NCBI GenBank assembly: GCA_015494165.1
Contig: WGBS01000031.1
Span: 1-25,657 of the forward strand
Length of the DNA: 25,657 nucleotides
Origin: Gammaproteobacteria bacterium
GTDB lineage: Bacteria > Pseudomonadota > Gammaproteobacteria > S144-34
Direction: 5' to 3'
Shown here: positions 1 through 7,376 of the stretch, in pieces
How the letters are laid out: the number at the start of each line of letters is the position of its first letter
Position numbering within the stretch: the stretch's first letter is position 1
Program-made: the position numbers and the translations under genes
Notes under the pieces: generated by a model
Seen by the model: the letters and a program-made list of their open reading frames with translations, nothing else
What the model was told of the DNA's origin: nothing
Database searches by the model: none

Positions 1-1244
1 CCTACAACGTCTTCATCGGCAAGGGCCAGGCGCTGGTCGTCGGCGGCCAGAGCGCCACGCTTTCCACCACCCCGAACGGCTACGACGCCGGCCGGCTCGA
101 GATCTCGTTCCAGGCCGGCGCGAGCACGGTGGAGGTCTCCTCGCTGCTCAGCGGCGGCGAGCTCGGCGGGCTGCTCGACGTGCGCGCGCAGCTCCTCGAT
201 CCGGCACGCGCCGCGCTGGGGCGGGTGGCGGTGGCGCTCGCCGAGCGCTTCAACGCCCAGCACCGCGAGGGCATGGACCTCAACGGAGCCCTCGGCGGCG
301 ACTTCTTCCAGGACTACGGCGCGCGCACCGCGGCGCCCCATCCCGCCAACACCGGCACGGCCTCGGTGAGCTACGAGGTGACGGACGTCGGCAAGCTCAC
401 GACCTCGGACTACCTGCTGAGCTACGACGGCAGCACCTACACGCTGAAGCGCCTGAGCGACGGCACCACGACGACGCTCAGCGGCTTCCCGGGCTCGCCG
501 GCCACGGTGGACGGCGTGCGGATCAGCCTCGCCAGCGGCGCGATGGCCGCGGGCGACCGCTTCCTGCTGCGTCCCACGCGGGGGGAGGCCGGCGCCTTCG
601 CGGTCGTGCTCGACGACCCGGCGGCGGTCGCCGCCGCCGCGCCCGTGCGCACCGAGGCCGCCCTCGCCAACACCGGCACGGCGGCCATCTCCGCCGGCGA
701 GGTCCTGGATGCGACCGACCCCGATCTCCTCCACCGGGTGCGCATCGAGTTCACCTCCGCCACCACGTTCGACGTGATCGACGAGACGGCCGCCACCACG
801 CTGGCGAGCGGCGTGAGCTACACGAGCGGCGCGAACATCGACTACAACGGCTGGCGGGTGCAGATCACGGGCACGCCCGCCGCGGGCGACCGCTTCTACG
901 TGACGAGCAACGCCGGCGGCGTGGGCGACAACCGCAACGCCCTGCTGCTGCGCGACCTGCGCGCCGCCGGCATCCTCGACTCCGGCGCCTCCACGCTGGA
1001 CGAGGCCTACGGCGACCTGGTCGCCGACGCCGGCACGCGCACGCGCCAGGCCGAGCTCGACCGCGACGCGCGCGAGGTCATGCGCCAGCAGGCCGAGGCG
1101 GCGCTCGCGGCCGTCTCGGGCGTCAACCTCGACGAGGAGGCCGGCCGCATCCTCGAGCTGCAGCAGGCCTACCAGGCCGCGGCCAAGGTGGTGACGGTCG
1201 CCGACGCCATGTTCCAGACCCTGCTCGACGCCGTGCGCCGCTAG
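1..1244 (+). CDS. flgK: FlgK, flagellar hook-associated protein 1 (5' end missing)
   Basis: The reading frame is open from base 3 and gives the last 413 residues of FlgK (HAP1), the first of two junction proteins joining hook and filament outside the cell. Near the left edge the translation reads VFIGKGQALVVGG, a typical FlgK segment. The protein ends in a helical D0/D1 tail (LQQAYQAAAKVVTVADAMFQTLLDAV), which is the usual FlgK C-terminus. The middle holds two similar beta-rich modules (bases 348-575 and 669-911). Each starts with NTGT and ends with AAGDRF; a third copy lies in the next gene. The N-terminal part lies outside the window. The TAG stop is 9 bases before flgL, so the two genes are almost certainly co-transcribed. 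Assignment is secure from both sequence and neighbour. Confidence 0.95.
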   Translation, partial: YNVFIGKGQALVVGGQSATLSTTPNGYDAGRLEISFQAGASTVEVSSLLSGGELGGLLDVRAQLLDPARAALGRVAVALAERFNAQHREGMDLNGALGGDFFQDYGARTAAPHPANTGTASVSYEVTDVGKLTTSDYLLSYDGSTYTLKRLSDGTTTTLSGFPGSPATVDGVRISLASGAMAAGDRFLLRPTRGEAGAFAVVLDDPAAVAAAAPVRTEAALANTGTAAISAGEVLDATDPDLLHRVRIEFTSATTFDVIDETAATTLASGVSYTSGANIDYNGWRVQITGTPAAGDRFYVTSNAGGVGDNRNALLLRDLRAAGILDSGASTLDEAYGDLVADAGTRTRQAELDRDAREVMRQQAEAALAAVSGVNLDEEAGRILELQQAYQAAAKVVTVADAMFQTLLDAVRR

Positions 1245-1253
1245 GGGGGAGCC

Positions 1254-2459
1254 GTGAGCGCCACACGCATCTCCACCGCACAGCTCTTCGAGCAGGGGCT
1301 CGCCACCCTGCAGGCGCAGTACGCGCGCTTCGCGCGCACCCAGCGCCAGCTCGCCACGGGCCAGCGCATCGCCACGCCTTCGGAGGACCCGGCGGGCATG
1401 GTCGCCGTGCTGGACGCCAGGGAGGTCATCGAGCGCACGGCCCAGCTCCAGGACAACATCGCCGTCGCCCGGCGCAAGCTGGGCATGGAGGAGGGCGCGC
1501 TGCAGACCGTGGTCGACGTGCTGCAGCGCGCGCGCGAGCTCGGCCTGCGCGCCGGCAGCGGCCTGCTCTCGCCGCAGGACCGCGAGGCGATGGCGGTCGA
1601 GGTGGACGCGCTGCTCGAGGACCTGGTCGCGGCGGCGAACACGACCGACGGCAGCGGTGAGTACATCTTCGCCGGCTACCAGGTCCGCTCGCGCCCCTTC
1701 GCGCCGGCGGCGGGCGGCGGGATCGCCTACGCGGGCGACGAGGGCCAGCGCCGCCTCCCCGTGGGGCCGGGCTTCAGCATCCCGCTCGGCGACCCGGGCA
1801 CGGCGGTCTTCCGCCGCATCCGCAACGGCAACGGCACCTTCGTCACCGGCTACGGCGCCTCCAACACCGGCACCGGCGTCATCGGCCCCGGCACGGTGGA
1901 CGATCCCACCGCCTGGGTGCGAGACACCTACACGATCACCTTCACCACCGCCACCGACTGGGAGGTGCGCGACAGCGCGAGCAACCTGATCGCCAGCGGC
2001 ACCTATACCAGCGGCGCGGCGATCAGCTTCCGCGGAATCTCGGTGGAGATCACCGGCGCGCCGGCGGCGGGCGACACCTTCACCGTAGCCGGCAGCACCA
2101 ACCAGGACATGTTCACCGCCCTGCAGGAGCTGGCGGCCGCGCTGCGCGCCGACACCAGCGATGCCGCGGCCACGGCCAAGATGCAGATGGATCTGGGGCG
2201 CGCGCTGCTCGACATCGACCGGGCGCTGGAGCACGCCACGGACGTGCGCGCGGAGGTCGGCGGGCGCCTCAACGCCCTCGACCAGCAGGAGCGCCTGAAC
2301 GAGGACCTCCTGGCGCTCGCCCGCCGGCACCTCTCGGAGCAGCAGGACCTCGACTACGCGGAGGCCATCAGCCGCTTCCAGCGGCAGCTCCTTGCCATCG
2401 AGGCCGCGCAGCGCTCCTTCGCGCGCGTCGGCAGCCTCTCGCTGTTCCAGTATCTCTAG
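1254..2459 (+). CDS. flgL: FlgL, flagellar hook-associated protein 3
   Basis: A 401-residue FlgL (HAP3), the second hook-filament junction protein, exported by the flagellar type III apparatus and assembled on FlgK. The N-terminal helix has the family pattern (RISTAQLFEQG, then RQLATGQRIATPSEDPAG, residues 4-50). The C-terminus is a long amphipathic helix pair ending SLSLFQYL, as expected for a flagellin-like D0 domain. Residues about 204-285 form a beta-rich module resembling the two in FlgK. That makes the protein longer than the roughly 320 residues of enteric FlgL. The GTG start at 1254 is chosen because GGGGGGAG lies just upstream and the flagellin-like N-terminus begins right after it. 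It follows flgK by 9 bases in one operon. Confidence 0.95.
   Translation: MSATRISTAQLFEQGLATLQAQYARFARTQRQLATGQRIATPSEDPAGMVAVLDAREVIERTAQLQDNIAVARRKLGMEEGALQTVVDVLQRARELGLRAGSGLLSPQDREAMAVEVDALLEDLVAAANTTDGSGEYIFAGYQVRSRPFAPAAGGGIAYAGDEGQRRLPVGPGFSIPLGDPGTAVFRRIRNGNGTFVTGYGASNTGTGVIGPGTVDDPTAWVRDTYTITFTTATDWEVRDSASNLIASGTYTSGAAISFRGISVEITGAPAAGDTFTVAGSTNQDMFTALQELAAALRADTSDAAATAKMQMDLGRALLDIDRALEHATDVRAEVGGRLNALDQQERLNEDLLALARRHLSEQQDLDYAEAISRFQRQLLAIEAAQRSFARVGSLSLFQYL
1863..2107 (+). repeat. Third copy of the NTGT...AAGDxF module shared by FlgK and FlgL
   Basis: This part of flgL encodes a beta-rich segment that opens with NTGTG and ends PAAGDTF. FlgK has modules at 348-575 and 669-911 that open with NTGTA and end AAGDRF. 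The second FlgK copy and this one agree closely: IEFTSATTFDVID versus ITFTTATDWEVRD, then GVSYTSGANI versus GTYTSGAAI. The two FlgK copies also share an 18-bp DNA stretch at 345-362 and 666-683. This is a protein-level domain repeat, probably part of the surface-exposed D2/D3 region, and not a mobile repeat. Confidence 0.7.
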
Positions 2460-2485
2460 GCCCGTCAGCACCTTAGTGACTTTTT

Positions 2486-2504
2486 CGCTCCCGGTGCGGG
2501 AGCG
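2486..2504 (+). terminator. Hairpin after flgL, possible weak terminator
   Basis: Perfect 7-bp stem (CGCTCCC 2486-2492 with GGGAGCG 2498-2504) and a 5-base loop, 26 bases after the flgL stop. The T-run lies before the stem and not after it, so it is not a classic intrinsic terminator. It may still protect the flgKL mRNA 3' end or reduce read-through into the downstream sigma-54 unit. Confidence 0.4.
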
Positions 2505-2511
2505 TCCGCGA

Positions 2512-2527
2512 TGGCACGGCCCTTGCT
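2512..2527 (+). promoter_or_regulatory. Sigma-54 promoter for the flagellar sugar operon
   Basis: TGGCACG-GCCC-TTGCT matches the sigma-54 consensus TGGCAC(G)-N4-TTGC at every conserved base. The -24 GG is at 2513-2514 and the -12 GC at 2525-2526, in correct phase. Transcription would begin near 2538, about 70 bases before the neuB ATG. The same element precedes fliD and fleS in this window, so this operon appears wired into the FleQ/RpoN flagellar regulon. Confidence 0.88.
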
Positions 2528-2548
2528 CGGGCAGGGGCACTCAACCTT

Positions 2549-2581
2549 CGGCCCCGCCTGCCGATGAAAGGGACGGGGCCG
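2549..2581 (+). other. Hairpin in the 5' leader of the sugar operon
   Basis: CGGCCCCG (2549-2556) and CGGGGCCG (2574-2581) form a perfect 8-bp stem around a 17-base loop. It lies just downstream of the predicted sigma-54 start and 28 bases before the neuB ATG. It could stabilise the mRNA 5' end or affect translation. In DNA this GC-rich, 8-bp pairings are not rare, so function is unproven. Confidence 0.4.
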
Positions 2582-2609
2582 AGCCGGCCACAACGAGCGG
2601 GAGAGAGCC

Positions 2610-3689
2610 ATGGCCAAAGAGTTCCGTTTCGGGCGCAGCGTGGTCTCCGAGCGCGGTCCGGCCTACGTGATCGCCGAGATCGGGCACAACCACCAGGGCG
2701 ACCTCGACACCGCCCTGCGCATGATCAAGGTGGCGGCGGGCGTGGGCGCAAACGCGGTCAAGTTCCAGAAGCGCGACAACCGCGCCCTCTACACGCGCGC
2801 CATGTACGACCGCCCCTACGACAACGAGAACAGCTACGGCGCCACCTACGGCGCGCACCGCGAGTTCCTCGAGTTCGGCTGGGACGAGTACGTGGAGCTC
2901 AAGCGGTGCGCCGAGGACAACGACGTCGAGTTCATGGCGACGGCCTTCGACTTCGAGAGCGTGGAATTCCTCGAGCGCCTCGGTGTCAGCTCCTACAAGA
3001 TCGCCTCGGGGGACGTGACCAACATCCCGCTGCTCGAGGAGGTGGCGCGCCTCGGCAAGCCGCTGTTCATCTCCACCGGGGCGGCCGATCTCGACGAGGT
3101 GCGTCGTGCCTACGAGGCGGTGGTGCGGCACAACGACCGCATCTGCCTGCTGCACTGCACCTCCGGCTACCCGACGGAGTACGAGGACCTCAACCTGCGC
3201 GTGATCACCACGCTCAAGGAGGAGTTCCCGGAGGCCATCATCGGCTACTCCGGGCACGACAACGGCATCCTCGCTCCCTCGCTCGCCTACATGCTGGGCG
3301 CGGTGGTGATCGAGAAGCACTTCACCCTCAACCGCGCCTGGAAGGGCACCGACCACAAGTTCTCGCTCGAGCCCACCGGGCTCTACAAGATGGTGCGCGA
3401 CCTGCGCCGCATCGACCTCGCCCTGGGCGACGGCCGCAAGGTGCTGCGTCCCTTCGAGGTCGAGGCGCGCAAGAAGATGGGCAAGAGCCTCTACGCGCGC
3501 CGCACCCTGCGCGCCGGCACCGTGCTGCGGCGCGAGGACGTGGCCATCAAGTCTCCGGGCGGGGGGCTTCCGCCCTACATGCTCGAGGACATCGTCGGGC
3601 GCCGCCTGCAGGTGGACGTGCCGGAGGAGGTGCCCTTCGCGCTGGAGCACTTCGAGGGCGCGAGCCTGAGCCGCGCCGTCGGGGGCTGA
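2610..3689 (+). CDS. neuB: NeuB-family nonulosonic acid synthase (NANS-like)
   Basis: A 359-residue NeuB-type synthase that condenses phosphoenolpyruvate with an aldose or aldose phosphate to give a nine-carbon 2-keto-3-deoxy acid. The TIM-barrel carries EIGHNHQGD (23-31), KFQKR (51-55), SGDVTNIPLL (133-142), HCTSGYPTE (182-190), YSGHDNG (213-219) and EKHFTL (235-240). H216 and H237 sit where NeuB enzymes bind their metal. Residues about 290-345 form the C-terminal antifreeze-like SAF domain (KSPGGGLPP). The stretches TYGAHREFLEF (79-89) and WKGTDHKFSLEP (244-255) recall vertebrate NANS, which uses 6-phosphorylated substrates. The ATG is preceded by GGGAGAGAG. First gene after the sigma-54 promoter; it lies 4 bases from the phosphatase. 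The substrate cannot be told from sequence. Confidence 0.9.
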   Translation: MAKEFRFGRSVVSERGPAYVIAEIGHNHQGDLDTALRMIKVAAGVGANAVKFQKRDNRALYTRAMYDRPYDNENSYGATYGAHREFLEFGWDEYVELKRCAEDNDVEFMATAFDFESVEFLERLGVSSYKIASGDVTNIPLLEEVARLGKPLFISTGAADLDEVRRAYEAVVRHNDRICLLHCTSGYPTEYEDLNLRVITTLKEEFPEAIIGYSGHDNGILAPSLAYMLGAVVIEKHFTLNRAWKGTDHKFSLEPTGLYKMVRDLRRIDLALGDGRKVLRPFEVEARKKMGKSLYARRTLRAGTVLRREDVAIKSPGGGLPPYMLEDIVGRRLQVDVPEEVPFALEHFEGASLSRAVGG

Positions 3690-3693
3690 GGCT

Positions 3694-4215
3694 GTGGAGG
3701 CAGATCTCGCGCGCCGCGCGCGCCGCGTGCGGCTCCTCGCCTTCGACTTCGACGGGGTGTTCACGGACAACCGCGTGCTCGTGCTGGAGGACGGGCGCGA
3801 GGCGGTGCTGTGCAGCCGCGCCGACGGCCTCGGGCTGGCGCGCGCGCGCGCGGCCGGGCTCGAGCTGGTGGTGATCTCGACGGAGACCAATCCCGTCGTC
3901 GGCGCCCGCTGCCGCAAGCTCGCCATCGAGTGCGTGCAGGGCTGCGCCGACAAGCTCGCGGCGCTGCACGCCCACGCGCGCCGCCTCGGCATCGGCCTCG
4001 AGGAGGTCGCCTACCTCGGCAACGACATCAACGACCTCGACTGCCTGCGCGCGGTGGGGCTGCCGGCCTGCGTGGCGGATGCCTGGCCCGAGGCGCGCGC
4101 GGCCGCGCGGCTGGTGACCGCACGGCCGGGCGGCGCGGGCGCGGTGCGCGAGTTCTGCGAGACCGTGCTCGCCCTGCGCGCCGCGCGCGGGAGCGCCTCC
4201 GGCCTCGTGGCATAG
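3694..4215 (+). CDS. KdsC-like HAD phosphatase, probable nonulosonate-9-phosphate phosphatase
   Basis: A 173-residue cap-less HAD hydrolase of the KdsC type. Motif I is FDFDGVFTD (17-25), with D18 as nucleophile and D20 as acid/base. Motif II is in IST (61-63). The motif III lysine is probably K87 in ADKLAAL. Motif IV is GNDINDLD (109-116). KdsC relatives remove phosphate from KDO-8-P, and close relatives act on KDN-9-P or Neu5Ac-9-P. Placed directly after a NANS-like synthase, it most likely dephosphorylates that enzyme's product. The GTG start at 3694 lies 4 bases after the neuB stop and just before the conserved N-terminal strand. A second KdsC for lipopolysaccharide KDO is the main alternative, but this context argues against it. 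Confidence 0.85.
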   Translation: MEADLARRARRVRLLAFDFDGVFTDNRVLVLEDGREAVLCSRADGLGLARARAAGLELVVISTETNPVVGARCRKLAIECVQGCADKLAALHAHARRLGIGLEEVAYLGNDINDLDCLRAVGLPACVADAWPEARAAARLVTARPGGAGAVREFCETVLALRAARGSASGLVA

Positions 4216-4262
4216 CTCTTGCTTCGCTCCGCGAGGGATGCGGAGGGCGTCGGAGGCTTGAC

Positions 4263-5087
4263 GTGAGCGCGGAGGGTGCAGCGACGGAGCGCTTCCGCCT
4301 CGACGGGCGGGTCGCGGTCGTCACGGGGGCGTGCGGCCGCTTGGGGCCGGTGTGGGTGGAGGCGCTGCTCGACGCGGGCGCGCGGGTGGCGGCGCTCGAC
4401 CTCCCGGACGTCCCCGTGCCGCCGGCGCTGCAGCGGCTGCTCGAGCGGCACGGCGACGCGCTGCGCCTCTACCACGCCGACGTGCGCGTGCGCGAGACGC
4501 TGGAGGCTGCGCGCGAGCGCTGCGAGACCGAGCTCGGGCCCGTGCGCATCCTGGTCAACAACGCGGGGATCGACCAGCCGCCGGGCCCGGCGCAGACGTG
4601 GACGCTGGACCAGGTGCCGGCGCGCCAGTTCCACGACGTGCTGGCGGTCAACGTCACCGGCGCCTTCCAAGCGGCCCAAGTCTTCGGCGCCGGGATGGTG
4701 GCGGCCGGGGACGGCGCCATCGTCAACATCGGCTCGCTCTACGCCACGGTCTCGCCCGATGCGCGGCTCTACGAGCACCTGGACCTCGACCCCCCGTTCC
4801 TCAAGCCGCCGGCCTACGGCGCCTCCAAGTCTGCGCTGCTCGGCCTCACCCGCTATCTGGCCGCGCACTGGGGGCCGCATGGGGTGCGGGTCAACAGCCT
4901 CTCGCCGGGCGGGGTGCGCGGCGGGCAGGACCCGCAGTTCCGGGAGAAGTTCGAGGCGCGCGTGCCGCTGGGGCGCATGGCCGAGCCCGCCGACCTCGGC
5001 GGGCCGCTGGTCTTCCTGGCCTCGCCGGCGGCGTCCTACGTCAACGGCATCGACCTGAGGGTGGACGGAGGCTATGCAGTCTGGTAG
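4263..5087 (+). CDS. SDR-family oxidoreductase (PtmA-like)
   Basis: A 274-residue classical short-chain dehydrogenase/reductase. It shows the cofactor loop TGACGRLG (21-28), NNAG (99-102), the catalytic S158 in IGSLY and the Tyr-Lys pair Y185/K189 in YGASK. The C-terminus has the usual SDR ending (NGIDLRVDGGYAVW). SDRs of this kind, such as PtmA of Campylobacter, often sit in flagellin-glycan clusters, where their exact reaction is poorly defined. Here it would oxidise or reduce a hydroxyl or keto group on the sugar or a precursor. The GTG at 4263 is chosen because GGAGG lies 6 bases upstream; the open frame extends further left but without a better start. The 47-base gap before it holds only a small 6-bp hairpin (4227-4245). 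It overlaps the next gene by 14 bases. Confidence 0.87.
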   Translation: MSAEGAATERFRLDGRVAVVTGACGRLGPVWVEALLDAGARVAALDLPDVPVPPALQRLLERHGDALRLYHADVRVRETLEAARERCETELGPVRILVNNAGIDQPPGPAQTWTLDQVPARQFHDVLAVNVTGAFQAAQVFGAGMVAAGDGAIVNIGSLYATVSPDARLYEHLDLDPPFLKPPAYGASKSALLGLTRYLAAHWGPHGVRVNSLSPGGVRGGQDPQFREKFEARVPLGRMAEPADLGGPLVFLASPAASYVNGIDLRVDGGYAVW

Positions 5088-6585
5088 CGCGGAGCAGGTC
5101 ACGCATGCGGTGCCTGGTGGCGGGGCGCTGCCGGAGCTCGCGGGCAATTGGATCGCGGGCCGCGAGGGGCCGGCGGCCAACGGCGGCACCCTCGACAAGC
5201 GCAGCCCCGTGGACGGGCGCCTGCTGTGCCGGGTGGCGCGCTCGGGCGCGGAGGACGTCGCCGCGGCGGTGGCCGCGGCGCGCGCGGCGCAGCCCGCATG
5301 GGCGGCGATGCCCGGGGTGCGGCGCGGGATGGTGCTGCACGAGGTGGCCGAGGCCCTGCGCCGCCGGCGCGAGGCGATGGCGCGCGTGGTGGCGCTCGAG
5401 ACCGGCAAGTCCTTCCGCGAGGCGCTGGCCGAGACCGACGGCGCGGTCGCGCAGGGGCTGTTCATGGCCGGCGAGGGCCAGCGCCTCTACGGGCGCACGA
5501 CGACGAGCGCCGTCGAGGGCCGCCAGGCCCTCACGGTGCGCCAGCCGGTGGGCGTCGCAGGCCTGATCGTCGCGGCCAACACGCCCATCGCCAACGTCGC
5601 CTGGAAGGTCTTCCCGGCGCTGGTGTGCGGCAACGCGGCGGTGCTCAAGGCACCGGAGGACGCCCCGCTCACCGCGTGGCTGTTCGCGCGCATCGCCCAC
5701 GAGGCGGGGCTCCCGCCGGGCGTGCTCAACGTCGTCCAGGGCTACGGGCCTGAGGCGGGACGCGCGCTCGCCGCGCACCCCGAGGTGGGCGTGGTGAGCT
5801 TCACGGGCTCCACGGCGGTCGGGCGCGAGATCGCCGAGACCTGCGCGCGACGCCTGGCCAAGGTCTCGCTCGAGCTCGGCGGCAAGAACCCCTTCGTCGT
5901 CTGCGACGACGCCGACCTCGAGGCGGCCGTGCGCTGGGCGACGCTGTCGGCCTTCAGCAACGCGGGCCAGCGCTGCGCGGCCGGCAGCCGCATCATCGTC
6001 TTCGACGCCGTCTACGAGCGCTTCCGCGACATGCTGGTCGCGCGCACGCGCGCGCTGCGCGTGGGCCCCGGCGACGACGACGACCTCGGCCCCGTGATCA
6101 ACGAGCGCCAGCTCGGGCGCATGCTCGCGGCCGTGGAGCGCGCGGCGCGCGCCGGGGCGCGCGTGCTGACCGGCGGCGGGCGGCTCACGGACCCGGCGCA
6201 CCGCGACGGCTGCTACATGGCGCCGACGCTGCTCGAGGGGGCGGGGCCCGACGACGAGATCTCCACCACCGAGCTCTTCGGCCCCATCGCCTGCCTGTAT
6301 CGCGTGCGCGATTTCGAGGAGGCGCTGGCGCTCGCCAACCGCTCGCCCTACGGCCTCACCGCGGCCATCCACACCCGCAACGTGCACCGGGCCATGGAGT
6401 TCGTGCGGCGCGTGGAGGCCGGCGTCGCCGTGGTCAACGGCGGCACCTACGGCAGCGAGCCGCACATGCCCTTCGGCGGCCTCAAGCAGTCGGGCAACGG
6501 CACACGCGAGCCGGGGCCCGAGGCGCTCGACGTCTACAGCGAGCTCAAGGACGTCTACATCCACGTGGACGGGGCGGCGACATGA
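5074..6585 (+). CDS. NAD(P)-dependent aldehyde dehydrogenase
   Basis: A 503-residue aldehyde dehydrogenase of the usual family length. Conserved residues are N169 (AANTP), K192 (VLKAPED), the FTGSTAVG cofactor loop (243-250), E267 in ELGGKNP, the catalytic C301 in GQRCAA, and ELFGPI (400-405). The set is intact, so it should oxidise an aldehyde to an acid. The substrate is not evident. Inside this operon it could oxidise a sugar aldehyde to a uronic-type acid, or clear a short aldehyde such as glycolaldehyde linked to the transketolase. ALDHs are not part of the standard sialic, legionaminic or pseudaminic acid pathways, so this is one of the unusual members. It overlaps the SDR by 14 bases and the neuA-like gene by 4 (ATGA), showing translational coupling. 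Confidence 0.9.
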   Translation: MQSGSAEQVTHAVPGGGALPELAGNWIAGREGPAANGGTLDKRSPVDGRLLCRVARSGAEDVAAAVAAARAAQPAWAAMPGVRRGMVLHEVAEALRRRREAMARVVALETGKSFREALAETDGAVAQGLFMAGEGQRLYGRTTTSAVEGRQALTVRQPVGVAGLIVAANTPIANVAWKVFPALVCGNAAVLKAPEDAPLTAWLFARIAHEAGLPPGVLNVVQGYGPEAGRALAAHPEVGVVSFTGSTAVGREIAETCARRLAKVSLELGGKNPFVVCDDADLEAAVRWATLSAFSNAGQRCAAGSRIIVFDAVYERFRDMLVARTRALRVGPGDDDDLGPVINERQLGRMLAAVERAARAGARVLTGGGRLTDPAHRDGCYMAPTLLEGAGPDDEISTTELFGPIACLYRVRDFEEALALANRSPYGLTAAIHTRNVHRAMEFVRRVEAGVAVVNGGTYGSEPHMPFGGLKQSGNGTREPGPEALDVYSELKDVYIHVDGAAT

Positions 6586-7376
6586 GCGCGGGCCCGACCA
6601 TCGTCGCGCTCGTGCCGGCGCGCGCCGGCTCGCGGCGTGTGCCGGGCAAGAACGTGCGCCCGCTCGCCGGCCATCCGCTCATCGCCTACACGATCGCCGC
6701 CGCCCGCGCCAGCGGCATCTTCGACGCTGTGGTGGTCTCCACGGATTCGCCCGCCTACGCCGCGCTCGCGCGCCACTACGGCGCCGAGGCGCCCTTCCTG
6801 CGCCCCGCCGCGCTCGCGGGCGCGACCTCGCCCGACATCGGCTGGGTGCGCCACGCTCTCGCCGCGCTCGCCGAGCGCGGCAGGCGCTACGACTGCTTCG
6901 CCATCCTGCGCCCCACCAGCCCCTTCCGCACCGCCGCCACCATCCGGCGCGCGTGGGCGGAGTTCCGCGCCGAGCAGGGCGTGGACTCCTTGCGCGCGGT
7001 CGAGCCTGTGGCCCAGCACCCGGGCAAGATGTGGATCGTGCGCGGGCGGCGCATGCTGCCGCTGCTGCCCTTTGCGCCGGACGGGGTTCCCTGGCACAGC
7101 CGCCAGTACCAGGACCTGCCGGCGGTGCACGTCCAGAACGCGAGCCTCGAGATCGCCTGGGCGCGCGTGGCGCTCGAGGGCGGGAGCATCGCGGGCGAGG
7201 TGGTGATGCCCTTCCACACCGAGGGCCTGGAGGGCTTCGACATCAACACGCCCCGGGACTGGTGGTATGCCGAGCACCTGATCGCGAGCGGCGAGGCACG
7301 CCTGCCCGAGGTGGGGCGCCCGCCGCTCTTCCTCGAGGACGTGGCCGCGGAGCCGGCCGGGGAGGGTGGGGCGTGA
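6582..7376 (+). CDS. neuA: NeuA-like CMP-nonulosonic acid cytidylyltransferase
   Basis: A 264-residue enzyme of the CMP-N-acylneuraminate/KDO cytidylyltransferase family, which activates a 2-keto-3-deoxy acid with CTP to the CMP-sugar used by glycosyltransferases. The nucleotide-binding loop PARAGSRRVPGKN spans residues 12-24. It is followed by STDS (53-56), RPTSPFR (110-116) and the C-terminal FDINTPRDWWYAE (219-231), whose D220 matches a family metal ligand. It resembles NeuA/PseF more than KdsB. Residues after about 240 (LPEVGRPPLFLEDVAAEP) are an acidic, proline-rich tail of unknown role. It starts in an ATGA overlap with the aldehyde dehydrogenase and ends in a GTGA overlap with the transketolase. 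The sugar accepted cannot be read from sequence. Confidence 0.9.
   Translation: MSAGPTIVALVPARAGSRRVPGKNVRPLAGHPLIAYTIAAARASGIFDAVVVSTDSPAYAALARHYGAEAPFLRPAALAGATSPDIGWVRHALAALAERGRRYDCFAILRPTSPFRTAATIRRAWAEFRAEQGVDSLRAVEPVAQHPGKMWIVRGRRMLPLLPFAPDGVPWHSRQYQDLPAVHVQNASLEIAWARVALEGGSIAGEVVMPFHTEGLEGFDINTPRDWWYAEHLIASGEARLPEVGRPPLFLEDVAAEPAGEGGA

Noticed and set aside
91..1244. The NTGT-module DNA repeats as mobile or phase-variable repeats
   Set aside because: Only an 18-bp stretch is identical at DNA level; similarity is mainly in protein, so these are domain copies and not slippage-prone tracts.
2464..2480. GTCA-N9-TGAC upstream of the sugar operon as a FleQ box
   Set aside because: Half-site spacing is 9 and not 6, and short half-sites are common. 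Kept only as a note in the promoter finding.
3810..4262. Upstream extension of the SDR to 425 residues
   Set aside because: The extra part is a shadow of the HAD phosphatase. GTG 4263 has a GGAGG site and leads directly into the SDR fold.
2610..7376. Calling the sugar pathway pseudaminic, legionaminic or N-acetylneuraminic acid synthesis
   Set aside because: The dehydratase, aminotransferase, acetyltransferase and UDP-sugar epimerase/hydrolase steps are all missing from the window.
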